Shown piece after piece: positions 34,740-44,052 of a DNA stretch of 64,000 bases. The stretch covers positions 1 to 64,000 of the forward strand of contig JBBSFE010000020.1 of NCBI GenBank assembly GCA_038239005.1, written 5' to 3'. The notes beneath the pieces were generated by a model. It did no database searches and was not told where the DNA came from. It was given only the letters and a program-made list of their open reading frames with translations. Each line of letters begins with the position of its first letter. Positions within the stretch are counted from its first letter, which is position 1. The translations under genes and the position numbers were made by a program. The stretch is from DASXHD01 sp038239005 (lineage in GTDB: Bacteria; Myxococcota_A; Polyangia; Polyangiales; Polyangiaceae).

Positions 34740-36526
34740 TTTTCTTCCTTGCCCAACTTGATGTCGCGGAGCTCGGCGTCGAAGAGGCGCACGATGTCGC
34801 GCACGAGCGGGTGAGATTCGACCGCAGCGCGCGCTTTGGCCACTTCGACCCGGCGCTCGGCGGAGTCGATGGAGTGAACCGACCCGGTTTTGCCGCCGCT
34901 GTGTTTCACGTCGACGTGAACGGGAACGGTGATTCCGAAATGCGCCTGCGCAGCGCGCGCAACGACGGCGATCGCGGCTTCTTCGCCGGCTTGGCTTCCG
35001 AGGAAGTCGTCGATGCCATAGCCGAGCGCGATGCGCGTGCGGCTCACTTCGATCGGGACGGCGTGCTCGAGCATCGCTGCGAGCCCAGCGTCGCCGGTGC
35101 GCACGCGATCGATGATCGCGCGCCAATCCGAAGGAGCTTGCGCAGGCGGAGGCTCCTGCACTTTGATTTGCGTGACGGACGTTGGCGTGGGTGTGGGCTC
35201 GACACGTGGAGCGAGTGCGAGGGCACCATGCGTCGCGAGCCTCGCGGAGAGCGGATCGAGCTTGGGCGTCGGAACGGCGGTCGTCGAGATGTGCGACGCG
35301 GATGCACGCGCGCCGCCGCCTCCGCCTCCTCCGCGCGGACCCGTCGACGGAGGAGCACCACCGAGACGGCGCTCGAGATCGCCAAGGCGAACGAGAAGCT
35401 CGTCGAGTGGGATGAGCGGTGGACGTTTGGCGAGACGAACGAGCGTCATCTCGAGCGCGGCCCGCGCTTGGCCGCTCTTGGCGATGTCGTCGAATGATTT
35501 CGAAAACCCGTTGAAGAGGCGCAAGAGATCGTCGATCTCCGCGCGCGCGCCGAGCGCCATGACGTCGGCGACTTCTTCGTCTGCCAAATCGAGGAGGTCA
35601 CGCCCTTTTTCGCCGGACACCTTCGCGACGATGACGTTGCGCAAGCTCGCGAGCAAATCTCGTGCGACGTGGACGACGTCGAAGCCTTGTTGGGAAACCT
35701 GATCGATGATGCGCAACACGACATCGGCGTGACCGTCGACGAGGGCGCCGCAAAGCTCGTGCAGCACTTTGCGATCGGCCACGCCGAGCACGTGGGTGAC
35801 GTCGGCTGCGGTGATTTTGTCGCCGCTGAACGCGATGACTTGATCGACGAGGCTCATCGCGTCTCGCATCGACCCGGCGGCTTCACGCGCGAGCACGGCA
35901 ATGGCGGTGTCTTCGGCGGTGATTTTCTCGAGCGCGAGGACGTCTTTCAGCCGGCGCGCGATGACGAGCGTCGGGATGAGCTTGAAGTCATACCGCTGGC
36001 AGCGACTCAAGATCGTGACGGGGACTTTGTGAACCTCGGTCGTTGCGAAGATGAACTTCACGTGCGGCGGTGGCTCTTCGAGCGTCTTCAAGAACGCGTT
36101 CCACGCGGCGTTCGAGAGCATGTGCACTTCGTCGACGATGAAAATTTTGGAGCGATCGCGCGCCGGCCTAAAAACAAGGCCTTCCTGCAATCGCCGGACT
36201 TCGTCGACGCCGTTGTAACTTGCGCCGTCGATCTCTTGAACGTCGACGTCCATGCCGGCGGCGATCTCTTTGCACGCCGAACACACGTTGCACGGTTTGG
36301 CGACGGCCTTGTCGCCTTTGCCGTCCGGGCCGAGGCAGTTCAGGCACTTCGCGAGGAGGCGAGCGCTCGTCGTCTTGCCGACGCCGCGAACGCCCGTGAA
36401 GAGAAACGCGTGCGCGACTCGGCCCGACTCGATGGCGTTCGCGAGCGTGCGAGCCACGTGCTCTTGGCCGACGAGATCGTCGAACGTCTGCGGCCGATAT
36501 TTGCGAGCGAGGACGAGATAGCTCAC
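34736..36526 (-). CDS. dnaX: DNA polymerase III subunit gamma/tau
   Basis: About 596 residues from the GTG at 36526, which gives the family-typical MSYLVLARKYRPQTFDDLVGQ; an in-frame ATG 18 bases upstream is possible. It is the clamp-loader ATPase. Motifs: Walker A GVRGVGKTTSA, zinc-binding Cys residues (CLNC and PCNVCSACKE), Walker B IFIVDEVHML, FATTE sensor and SRCQRYDF. A Gly-rich and Pro-rich linker (with eight Gly in a row) precedes the tau-like C-terminus. I see no slippery A-run for programmed frameshifting to gamma. The stop overlaps micro-ORF 1 by four bases. A c-di-GMP-type gene precedes it on the same strand. Confidence 0.94.
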   Translation of the reverse strand: MSYLVLARKYRPQTFDDLVGQEHVARTLANAIESGRVAHAFLFTGVRGVGKTTSARLLAKCLNCLGPDGKGDKAVAKPCNVCSACKEIAAGMDVDVQEIDGASYNGVDEVRRLQEGLVFRPARDRSKIFIVDEVHMLSNAAWNAFLKTLEEPPPHVKFIFATTEVHKVPVTILSRCQRYDFKLIPTLVIARRLKDVLALEKITAEDTAIAVLAREAAGSMRDAMSLVDQVIAFSGDKITAADVTHVLGVADRKVLHELCGALVDGHADVVLRIIDQVSQQGFDVVHVARDLLASLRNVIVAKVSGEKGRDLLDLADEEVADVMALGARAEIDDLLRLFNGFSKSFDDIAKSGQARAALEMTLVRLAKRPPLIPLDELLVRLGDLERRLGGAPPSTGPRGGGGGGGARASASHISTTAVPTPKLDPLSARLATHGALALAPRVEPTPTPTSVTQIKVQEPPPAQAPSDWRAIIDRVRTGDAGLAAMLEHAVPIEVSRTRIALGYGIDDFLGSQAGEEAAIAVVARAAQAHFGITVPVHVDVKHSGGKTGSVHSIDSAERRVEVAKARAAVESHPLVRDIVRLFDAELRDIKLGKEEK

Positions 36527-36589
36527 CCGACGTTCATAAAGCACGTGCTCATGGAAGTCGATCGACTCGTAGGGAGAAAGTGTTGACGG

Positions 36590-38074
36590 TTATTTCCACG
36601 GCAACCGATCGAGGACGCCCTCGGGCGGCGGTTTCTTCGCGGCCGTCTTGACGGCGCCCATGCCGCGCCCGAGGCGCTCGCGGGCATCGCGCAAATCGCG
36701 ACCGCGCGTTTCTGTCCACAGGATGCGCGGCGCGACGGTCGGAACGTCAGCGCCGAACTCCGCGCGAAATCTTTCGGGCCAATTTTTGCGAAACACATCG
36801 AGATCGCGGTCGAGGTGCGTGCGACCTGGTGCCCCGACCACGATGAACTCGTCGCCGCCGTCGCGGACGGGGCGCGCGAACGCGATGGTTCCAAGCTCGC
36901 GCGCGAGGGCCGCGAGGACCGCGTCGCCGACGTCTTGGCCGAACGCATTGTTGAACGCGCCGAACCCCGCAAGATCGAGAAACGCGATGGGCACGCTCGA
37001 GCTCGCGAGGCCCGAGAGCTCGGCGAAGAGCCGCGAGAGATCGTCGAAGAACGCGAAAAATGGCAGCCCCGTTTTGCGATCGAGGTTGGCGTTCGGAACT
37101 TGCGGGAAATGGAATCGTTCCGCGAACGGACGCTTGCGTGCGTCGGCGAGCCGGATGATTTCGCCCGTGAGCCATGCGAGCTCCGGCCCGAATGCGACGA
37201 AGAAGCCATCCGGACGCTGCTTCGTTTCGAACCACCGAAGCGACCCATCGAGATCGAACGAAGGATCGAGCGCGGAGAGCACGTCGGTCGACGCGAGTGT
37301 GGTCATCAAGTCTTGGCGGCCGAATCGATCGGCGGTGCGCTCGGGCATCTCGTCGCCGAAGCCACCATTTTCCTGCTGCGCGTCGCGCACGTGAGCCACG
37401 AGCTTCGCGAGGAGCGGCATGTCTTGCCCGAGCGCCGAGAGACCGCTCGCGAGCTGCGCCGTTGCCGAGACGAGCGGCCGCTCGTGGAGCGGAAAGCGCA
37501 TGCCGAGCACCGCGCCACCTTCCGCGATCGGCGCGTAGCTTGCCGCGATCGCGAGGGCGACGGGGCGCAACTTTTCGAGCGCGCGCGGGCGCATCGTCAC
37601 GCACCGAAGCGCGAGTGTGTCGCTCCACGGATTTTGCGCTTGAACGCACGCGGCGAGATCGCGCCGAAAAAGCGGCTCGGCCTCCGCGAGCAGCGTGCGC
37701 GCGATATCGCCAGTTTCGCCGGGCTCTGTCGAGAGGAGCGCCAGGTATTCGCAACCATCGGCAACGGCGACGGGCAAAGAGAGGCGGAGCTCGGCCGTCT
37801 CGGGATCTCTTTCGACCTCGGGCCGAAGCGGAAGCCACTCGGCGCGCGCCGGAACGTGCGCTCCGCCTTTGCATCGACGATGCGAAATCTCCCAGCGATA
37901 CCGGTCATCGCCGACGCGAGTGCCCGGAACGCGCTGCTGCCAAAACTTGAGACGAGGGAGGTCGCCGGCGTCGCATCCGAGCGCTTTTTTGGCGAGTGCT
38001 TCGGATGCGGCAAACGGCGACGCATCGTCGATGACGATTCGCGCGACGGCCTCCGCCGCGCGGTCTCGCATCAT
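36590..38074 (-). CDS. GGDEF-domain protein with predicted terpenoid-cyclase-like alpha/alpha region
   Basis: A 494-residue soluble protein; the ATG at 38074 overlaps the etfA stop by four bases. Residues ~332-470 are a GGDEF domain with an intact GGDEF motif (406-410, RDGGDEFIVVG) and a metal-binding Asp367. The usual FK after that Asp is FG, and I see no RxxD inhibitory site before GGDEF. Residues ~205-315 contain DAQQENGGFGDEM, RWFETKQRPDGFF and regular helices, resembling the QW-type repeats of prenyltransferase/terpenoid-cyclase alpha/alpha toroids. The N-terminal ~200 residues are unassigned. It may make cyclic di-GMP or bind nucleotide without activity. The position between etfA and dnaX suggests co-transcription only. 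Confidence 0.8.
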   Translation of the reverse strand: MMRDRAAEAVARIVIDDASPFAASEALAKKALGCDAGDLPRLKFWQQRVPGTRVGDDRYRWEISHRRCKGGAHVPARAEWLPLRPEVERDPETAELRLSLPVAVADGCEYLALLSTEPGETGDIARTLLAEAEPLFRRDLAACVQAQNPWSDTLALRCVTMRPRALEKLRPVALAIAASYAPIAEGGAVLGMRFPLHERPLVSATAQLASGLSALGQDMPLLAKLVAHVRDAQQENGGFGDEMPERTADRFGRQDLMTTLASTDVLSALDPSFDLDGSLRWFETKQRPDGFFVAFGPELAWLTGEIIRLADARKRPFAERFHFPQVPNANLDRKTGLPFFAFFDDLSRLFAELSGLASSSVPIAFLDLAGFGAFNNAFGQDVGDAVLAALARELGTIAFARPVRDGGDEFIVVGAPGRTHLDRDLDVFRKNWPERFRAEFGADVPTVAPRILWTETRGRDLRDARERLGRGMGAVKTAAKKPPPEGVLDRLPWK

Positions 38075-39027
38075 GCGGGCTTCTTGAGCTCGGCGACGAG
38101 CTCTGGCACGGCGGTGAACAAATCCGCGACGAGACCGTAGTCGGCGACTTGGAAGATGGGCGCGTCGGGGTCTTTGTTGATCGCGACGATGACCTTGCTT
38201 CCCTTCATGCCGGCGAGATGTTGAATAGCGCCGGAGATGCCGATCGCAACATAGAGTTGCGGCGCGACGACGCGCCCGGTCTGGCCGACTTGAAGCTCTG
38301 GCGGTGCGTAGCCTGCGTCGCAAGCTGCCCGGCTCGCGCCGATCGCCGCGCCGACGAGACCGGCGAGGGGCTCGAGAACTTCGGCAAACTTCTCTTTGAG
38401 TGCGCGGCCGCCCGAAATCACGACGCGCGCTTCGCCCAAATCAGGTCGCTCGCTTTTGGCAGCTTCGAGGCGCACGAACTCGACGCGCGCAGCGGCGGCG
38501 TCCGCGGCGGCAGGCGTTGCCGCTTCGATCGGCGACGGCCCGCCGCTCGGCTCGGCCGCCGAAAATTCGCTCTGACGCACGCTGACGACTTGCGTCGGCG
38601 TCGTGATCTTGCACCAGCCGTACGCGTTGCCGGCGTACATCGGGCGCTTGAACGACAGACCGCCTTCGACCTTCACGGCGCTGATGTCCGGTGCGTACCC
38701 CGCAGCGAGCTTGGCCGCGACGCGAGGCGCGAGATCTTTTCCGAACGAGCTCGCCGTGACCACGATCACGTCGAACCCACCTTTGGCGACGGCGGCGATC
38801 GTCGGCGCGTAACACTCGGCAAGTGGTTGCGCGAAGGTGGCGTCGTCCGATGCGATGACTTTCGCTGCGCCGAACCCCGTGAGCTCGGCTGCAGCGGTTT
38901 TTGCGCCGGGCCCGAGAACGAGAATCGAAAATGGCGAGCCAACCTGTTTCGCGAACGTGACGGCGCTGAGCGTGCTCTTGCGAACGTGCCCTTCGTGCAG
39001 CTCCGCGATGACGAGCGTGTGGGTCAT
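38071..39027 (-). CDS. etfA: Electron transfer flavoprotein subunit alpha
   Basis: A 318-residue subunit that binds FAD in ETF, which carries electrons from acyl-CoA dehydrogenases to the quinone pool. The C-terminal FAD domain is well conserved: VVISGGRALKEKF, GAAIGASRAACDAGYAP, QVGQTGRVVAPQLYVAIGISGAIQHLAGM and VIVAINKDPDAPIFQVADYG. The ATG overlaps the etfB stop by four bases. An Ala/Pro-rich linker separates the two domains. It is a normal housekeeping-type ETF, not the long FixB form. Confidence 0.95.
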   Translation of the reverse strand: MTHTLVIAELHEGHVRKSTLSAVTFAKQVGSPFSILVLGPGAKTAAAELTGFGAAKVIASDDATFAQPLAECYAPTIAAVAKGGFDVIVVTASSFGKDLAPRVAAKLAAGYAPDISAVKVEGGLSFKRPMYAGNAYGWCKITTPTQVVSVRQSEFSAAEPSGGPSPIEAATPAAADAAAARVEFVRLEAAKSERPDLGEARVVISGGRALKEKFAEVLEPLAGLVGAAIGASRAACDAGYAPPELQVGQTGRVVAPQLYVAIGISGAIQHLAGMKGSKVIVAINKDPDAPIFQVADYGLVADLFTAVPELVAELKKPA

Positions 39028-39851
39028 GACAGCACCTTCGCTTCCGTGCGGAGCTTCTGAACGAGCTCGGCGACCGACTTCACCTTGACGCCCGCTTTGC
39101 GGCCCGGAGGCGGCTCGAACGCCGTGTATTGGATCTTGAGCGCCGTGTCCGGTGCGAGCTCGGCAAGCTTCACCTCGACCAGCGGTTTCTTCTTCGCCGC
39201 CATGATGGCCATGAGCGCCGCGAACCGAACGCCGTCTTGATAGGCGTGGTCGGGCTTGGTGTGCATGCTGCGCACGGCATGCGGGCTCACGATGCGTAGA
39301 TCGACCGTGACGACCGCGGGGAGGGTGACCTTCACGATCATCGACCCGCCATCGACCTCACGCCCAACGACGAGCGCCTTGTCATCCTCGCTTTTGATCG
39401 ACCCCGCGAATGTCGCCTGCGGCCAGCCCAAGTATTCGGCGAGCAATTGGCCGACCTGATTAGCGTCACCTTCGACTTCCTGTTTCCCCAATAAAACCAA
39501 GTCAGGCTTTTCTTTTTCGACGAGCCCCTTGAGCGCGCGTGCGACCAAGTCGCCGTCGAGCTCGTCGTCCGTCGCGTCCACACGATAGGCGCGGTCGGCG
39601 CCGGTGGCGAGCGCGGCGCGGAGCGTTTGCTCGGTGTCCTTCGGCCCGAAAGTAACGACGATGACCTCGCCGATTCTTTGCTTCGTATTGGCCCCGTTCT
39701 CCGTCAAACGCAGGGCGGTTTCGACCGCATACTCGTCGAACGGATTGGGCTTCGGCTCGAGACCAACTGTGTCGATTTTGTTGGGTGAGATTTTGATTTT
39801 GTTCGCGTTGTCGGGGTCGGCGACGCGCTTCAAGGCGACGAGTATTTTCAC
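39024..39851 (-). CDS. etfB: Electron transfer flavoprotein subunit beta
   Basis: A 275-residue ETF beta subunit, which binds AMP and pairs with EtfA. The GTG at 39851 was chosen because MKILVALKRVADPDN is the conserved N-terminus; the longer frame upstream is not family-like. Other motifs: GLEPKPNPFDEYAVETALRL, ATGADRAYRV, VLLGKQEVEGDANQVGQLLAEYLGWP (the signature region) and PAVVTVDLRI. It heads the minus-strand run that continues to ridA. Its promoter should lie in the 70-base gap to the divergent small lipoprotein. Confidence 0.95.
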   Translation of the reverse strand: MKILVALKRVADPDNANKIKISPNKIDTVGLEPKPNPFDEYAVETALRLTENGANTKQRIGEVIVVTFGPKDTEQTLRAALATGADRAYRVDATDDELDGDLVARALKGLVEKEKPDLVLLGKQEVEGDANQVGQLLAEYLGWPQATFAGSIKSEDDKALVVGREVDGGSMIVKVTLPAVVTVDLRIVSPHAVRSMHTKPDHAYQDGVRFAALMAIMAAKKKPLVEVKLAELAPDTALKIQYTAFEPPPGRKAGVKVKSVAELVQKLRTEAKVLS

Positions 39852-39921
39852 GGCCCGGATGTAAAGTTTAGCTCCCCCGGTGTCAATCGAGTACCTTCCT
39901 GCGCCAGTCGAGGTGATAGCG

Positions 39922-40239
39922 ATGATGAAGCGTGTTCTGTTCGGAGTTGCAGTCGTCGTCCCGGCCGTTGTGATGTGCCTGGCGACGGTCGCGTGCAAAA
40001 AGGAAGACACCGCGGCCACTGGCTCAGCGGCTTCCGCATCCGTCGCAGCATCCGCAAGCAACGCGATGCTCACGGCTTTGAGCGCCAGCGCCGCTGATTC
40101 CGCAACCATTGCGCCCACAGCCGATCCCGACAAGCTCCCGACGCCCGCCGCCCACTCCAGCGCCGCAGCGGCCGTGTCGACCGCGAACTACAAGACCGAG
40201 CTCGATACGATCGAAAAAGAGCTCAACGGAATCAAGTAG
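39922..40239 (+). CDS. Small Ala/Ser-rich predicted lipoprotein
   Basis: About 105 residues from the ATG at 39922, preceded by a gaggtg ribosome-binding site. A basic start (MMKR), a long hydrophobic stretch and ATVACKK give a lipoprotein signal with Cys24. The rest is low-complexity Ala/Ser/Thr/Asp and ends in a short charged helix (YKTELDTIEKELNGIK). No domain is recognised. It diverges from etfB and lies 33 bases before nadB on the same strand. Confidence 0.7.
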   Translation: MMKRVLFGVAVVVPAVVMCLATVACKKEDTAATGSAASASVAASASNAMLTALSASAADSATIAPTADPDKLPTPAAHSSAAAAVSTANYKTELDTIEKELNGIK

Positions 40240-40272
40240 CCGTCTCGATCTCCGAGCCCTAGTCTTTCGAGC

Positions 40273-41883
40273 GTGCCGCTTCCCTGCGATTTTCTCGTTC
40301 TCGGGAGCGGAATCGCAGGCCTCTCGTTCGCGCTCGAGGCGCAAAAACACGGTGACGTCGTCATCGTCACCAAGCGCGCCGCCGACGAATCCAACACGAA
40401 ATACGCGCAGGGTGGCATTGCCGCCGTGCTCGATGGCACCGACTCGTTCGAAGCCCACATCCGCGACACCTTGACCGCCGGCGCGGGGCTCTGCCACGAA
40501 CGCGTCGTCGAGCTTTGTGTGAAAGATGCACCTCTACGCATCGCGATGCTTCAGGCGCTCGGTACGAAGTTCGATCGCGACGCCACCGATATCACGCTCT
40601 CCGCGAGCCTCGATCTTCACCTGGAAGGCGGTCACTCGGCGCGTCGCGTCGCGCACTCCGCCGACGCCACGGGCAGGGAAGTCGAGCGCGCCATGCTCGC
40701 GGCCGTGCGCAGCTCGGGCCGCATTCGCATCCTCGAAGAGCACATGGCGGTCGACCTCATCACGCTCGCGAAATATGGCGGGCCGGAGGTGTGCGCCGGC
40801 GCGTTCGTTCTCGACGTCGCGAGCGGCAAAGTCACGACCGTGCTCGCGCGCGCAACCGTGCTTGCGAGCGGCGGCGCAGGCAAGGTCTACCTCTATACGA
40901 CCAACCCCGACGTCGCATCCGGCGACGGCATCGCGATGGCGTACCGCGCGGGCGCCGAGATCGCGAACATGGAGTTTTACCAATTTCACCCGACGTGCCT
41001 CTTTCACCCGAAGGCGAAGAACTATCTCGTCAGCGAAGCGCTTCGCGGCGAAGGCGCCATCTTGCGCCGCCCGAGCGACGGCACGGCCTTCATGAAGTCG
41101 CACGACGTCCGCGCCGATCTCGCGCCGCGCGATGTCGTCGCACGTGCGATCGACCTCGAGATGAAGACGTCGGGCGCCGAGTACGTCTGGCTCGACATCA
41201 CGCACCAAAAACCCGAGACGGTGAAAGAGAAGTTTCCGAACATCTACGGCGAGTGCTTGAAGTGGGGCATCGACATCACTCGCGAGCCAATCCCCGTCGT
41301 TCCCGCAGCGCACTATTTGTGTGGCGGCGTCACGACGGACCTCGAGGGTCGCACGACGATCCCCGGTCTCTGGGCGATCGGTGAGGCAGCGTGCACGGGT
41401 TTGCACGGCGCGAACCGTCTCGCATCGAACTCGCTTCTCGAAGGGCTCGTCTTCGGACACCGCGCGGGCGCCGCGATGGCCAAGGTCGAAAAATATCCGC
41501 TCCCCGATGTGCCCGAGTGGGACACGGGCCAAGCCAACACGAGCGACGAAGCCGTCGTCATCACACAAAACTGGGACGAGCTCCGCCGACTCATGTGGAA
41601 CTACGTCGGCATTGTCCGCTCCGACAAACGTCTTCGCCGCGCCGCGCGCCGCATCGCGCTCCTTCAAGAAGAAATCGCCGAGTACTACTGGAAGTACTTC
41701 ATCACGCGCGATCTCCTCGAGCTCCGAAACATCGCCACGGTGGCGCAGCTCGTCGTCGAATGCGCGAGCTCGCGCCACGAAAGCCGTGGCCTGCATTTCA
41801 CGATGGATTGGCCCGAAACCGACCCCAAGTCCGCGCGCGACACCGTCGTCAAGCGTGGCGTACCGGCGCATCTTCGCGCCTAA
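40273..41883 (+). CDS. nadB: L-aspartate oxidase
   Basis: A 536-residue FAD enzyme that oxidises L-aspartate to iminoaspartate, the first step of de novo NAD synthesis. Motifs: the N-terminal dinucleotide-binding LGSGIAGLSFALEA, SNTKYAQGGIAAVLDGTDSFEAHIRDTL, HLEGGHSARRVAHSADATGREVERAM, NMEFYQFHPTCLFHP, AAHYLCGGVTTDLEGRTTIPGLWAIGEAACTGLHGANRLASNSLLEGLVFG and the helical C-terminal domain. It differs from succinate dehydrogenase/fumarate reductase flavoproteins by these NadB-type blocks. Start GTG at 40273; weak ribosome-binding site. nadA and nadC are not in the window. Confidence 0.95.
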   Translation: MPLPCDFLVLGSGIAGLSFALEAQKHGDVVIVTKRAADESNTKYAQGGIAAVLDGTDSFEAHIRDTLTAGAGLCHERVVELCVKDAPLRIAMLQALGTKFDRDATDITLSASLDLHLEGGHSARRVAHSADATGREVERAMLAAVRSSGRIRILEEHMAVDLITLAKYGGPEVCAGAFVLDVASGKVTTVLARATVLASGGAGKVYLYTTNPDVASGDGIAMAYRAGAEIANMEFYQFHPTCLFHPKAKNYLVSEALRGEGAILRRPSDGTAFMKSHDVRADLAPRDVVARAIDLEMKTSGAEYVWLDITHQKPETVKEKFPNIYGECLKWGIDITREPIPVVPAAHYLCGGVTTDLEGRTTIPGLWAIGEAACTGLHGANRLASNSLLEGLVFGHRAGAAMAKVEKYPLPDVPEWDTGQANTSDEAVVITQNWDELRRLMWNYVGIVRSDKRLRRAARRIALLQEEIAEYYWKYFITRDLLELRNIATVAQLVVECASSRHESRGLHFTMDWPETDPKSARDTVVKRGVPAHLRA

Positions 41884-41917
41884 AGCCCCCACTTTCGAGT
41901 AGGGTGTTTGGAGATTC

Positions 41918-43063
41918 ATGGCCGTGCAGACAACCCCTCCGGCTGCGCCTCCAGCGTCGCCTTCGCCGCTCAACACGAACGATCCCGACGTGATTCGCGT
42001 GCTCCGCGAGGACGGGTCGCTGGACCCAGCGTTCGACCCTGGCCTCGACCCCGAGACGGTCGTTGCAATCTACAAGCATCTCGTCTTGGTGCGGACGCTC
42101 GACGAACGCCTCGTCACGCTCCAGCGTCAAGGTCGCATCGGGTTTCACATCGGCTCGCTCGGTGAAGAGGCCGCCATCATCGGCTCGGCCGCCGCGTGTC
42201 GCCCGCAAGACTGGCTCTTCCCGTGTTACCGCGAGTTCGGCGCAGCCCTCTACCGCGGCATGACACTGCAGGCGTACATGAACAACATGTTCGGCAACTC
42301 GGAAGACCCCGCCAAGGGTCGCCAAATGCCGGACCACTACACGTGCCGCGCCGCGAAGTTCGGTTCCATCAGCTCTCCCATCGGCACGCAAATCACGCAG
42401 GCCGTCGGCTTCGCGTGGGCCGCCAAAACGCGCAAAGAAGATCTCGTCGCGCTCACGTATTTCGGCGAAGGCGCCACGAGCTCGTCCGAGTTCCACAACG
42501 GGATGAACTTCGCGGGCGTCTTCAAAGCGCCCACGGTCTTCTTCTGCCGCAACAATGGTTGGGCCATCAGCGTTCCCGCCGAGCGCCAAACGGCATCGGA
42601 GTCGTTCGCGGTCAAAGGCATCGCGTATGGCATCCCGGGGGTCCGGTGTGACGGCAACGATATCTTTGCAGTCTACAAGTGCACACGCGACGCCGTCGCG
42701 CACGCATCGAGCGGCAAAGGCCCGATTTTGATCGAAGCCATGACATACCGCCTGTCGGGCCACTCGACGAGCGACGATCCGAAGGCGTACCGTAAAGAGG
42801 GCGAGGTCGAGTTCTGGAAGAAGCGCGATCCGATCGCGCGCCTCCACAAGCACGTCCTTCTCAACAAGCTCTGGGACGACGACAAGCAGCGCATGCTCGA
42901 CGCGCAAATCGACTCGCAGATCAAAGACGCAGTCGCCGCCGCAGAAAAAATCGCACCGCCATCGCTCGAGTCGATGTTCGAAGACGTCTTCGCCGAGCCC
43001 CCGTGGCACTTGCAAGAGCAACGCACCGCGCTCCTCAACGGCCCGCGCGCAAAAGGACACTGA
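41918..43063 (+). CDS. 2-oxo acid dehydrogenase E1 component, alpha subunit
   Basis: A 381-residue thiamine-diphosphate enzyme subunit. After a Pro/Ala-rich N-terminus come RTLDERLVTLQRQGRIGFHIGSLGEEAAIIGSA, YREFGAALYRG, and the TPP-binding motif GEGATSSSEFHNGMNFAGVF...NN (183-213). The GEGATS form and the RQGRIGFHIGSLGEEA region point to the branched-chain or broad 2-oxo acid type rather than a classical pyruvate E1alpha, but substrate is not certain. A good ribosome-binding site (ggag) precedes the ATG. The beta subunit starts 4 bases after the stop. Confidence 0.9.
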   Translation: MAVQTTPPAAPPASPSPLNTNDPDVIRVLREDGSLDPAFDPGLDPETVVAIYKHLVLVRTLDERLVTLQRQGRIGFHIGSLGEEAAIIGSAAACRPQDWLFPCYREFGAALYRGMTLQAYMNNMFGNSEDPAKGRQMPDHYTCRAAKFGSISSPIGTQITQAVGFAWAAKTRKEDLVALTYFGEGATSSSEFHNGMNFAGVFKAPTVFFCRNNGWAISVPAERQTASESFAVKGIAYGIPGVRCDGNDIFAVYKCTRDAVAHASSGKGPILIEAMTYRLSGHSTSDDPKAYRKEGEVEFWKKRDPIARLHKHVLLNKLWDDDKQRMLDAQIDSQIKDAVAAAEKIAPPSLESMFEDVFAEPPWHLQEQRTALLNGPRAKGH

Positions 43064-43067
43064 CCGG

Positions 43068-44042
43068 ATGACGCAGATGAATATGGTGCAGGCCATCAAC
43101 GATGGTTTGCGGCACGAGATGAAGCGCGATGACCGCGTCGTCATTCTCGGCGAGGACGTCGGCAAAGTCGGCGGTGTGTTTCGCGTCACCGCCGGTTTGT
43201 TCGACGAGTTCGGCGACGACCGCGTCATCGACACGCCACTCAGCGAAGGCGGCATCATCGGCACCGCGATCGGCATGGCGCTCTACGGGCTCGTGCCGGT
43301 TCCCGAAATTCAGTTCGCGGACTTCATCTTCCCCGCCTACGACCAAATCGTTTCGGAGCTTGCAAAGTACAGGTATCGCTCCGGCGGCGAATATCCCGCG
43401 AAGCTCGTGATTCGCACGCCCGTCGGTGGCGGCATTCGCGGCGGGCACTATCACTCGCAATCGCCCGAGTCGCAGTTCATCCACGTCGCAGGGCTCAAGG
43501 TCGTGTGCCCGTCGAATCCGTATGACGCGAAAGGCCTTCTTTTGGCTTCGATTCGCGATCCGGATCCCGTCATGTTCTTCGAGCCGAAGCGCATCTACCG
43601 CGCCGCCAAAGGCGAAGTGCCCGAAGGCGAATACACCGTCCCGCTCGGCAAAGCGTCCATCATCCGTGAAGGCGCACACGTGACCGTCATCGCGTGGGGC
43701 GCAATGCTCTACGAAGCGATCGCCGCAGCCGATGAAGCGCGCACGCAAGGCGTGGAGTGCGAGATCTTGGATTTGCGCACGCTCTGGCCGCTCGACATCG
43801 ACACCATCATCGCCAGCGTCAAGAAGACGGGCCGCGTTGTCGTGGTTCATGAAGCACCCAAGACGTGCGGGTTCGGCGGCGAGATCGTCGCGCTCATCAA
43901 CGAGAAAGCATTTCTTCACCTCGAAGCGCCGCCCGTTCGCGTGACTGGGTTCGATACGCCATTCCCGTACACACTCGAGATGGAATACTTGCCGCTCGCA
44001 CACCGCATCCTTCCGGCGCTGCTCGAGACCGCGCGGTACTAG
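43068..44042 (+). CDS. 2-oxo acid dehydrogenase E1 component, beta subunit
   Basis: A 324-residue transketolase-like beta subunit. It has LGEDVGKVGGVFRVTAGL, TPLSEGGIIGTAIGMALYG, PVPEIQFADFIFPAYDQI, RTPVGGGIRGGHYHSQSPE, and the C-terminal LDLRTLWPLDIDTI followed by VVVHEAPKTCGFGGEI. Together with the alpha subunit it forms the alpha2beta2 E1 that decarboxylates the 2-oxo acid and passes the acyl group to lipoyl-E2. E2 follows after a 10-base gap containing taggag. Confidence 0.93.
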   Translation: MTQMNMVQAINDGLRHEMKRDDRVVILGEDVGKVGGVFRVTAGLFDEFGDDRVIDTPLSEGGIIGTAIGMALYGLVPVPEIQFADFIFPAYDQIVSELAKYRYRSGGEYPAKLVIRTPVGGGIRGGHYHSQSPESQFIHVAGLKVVCPSNPYDAKGLLLASIRDPDPVMFFEPKRIYRAAKGEVPEGEYTVPLGKASIIREGAHVTVIAWGAMLYEAIAAADEARTQGVECEILDLRTLWPLDIDTIIASVKKTGRVVVVHEAPKTCGFGGEIVALINEKAFLHLEAPPVRVTGFDTPFPYTLEMEYLPLAHRILPALLETARY

Positions 44043-44052
44043 GAGAACGACC

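Noticed and set aside
34736..36526. Programmed -1 frameshift in dnaX producing a gamma form
   Set aside because: No A-rich slippery run followed by a stem-loop is seen after the ATPase domain; the linker is Gly/Pro-rich instead.
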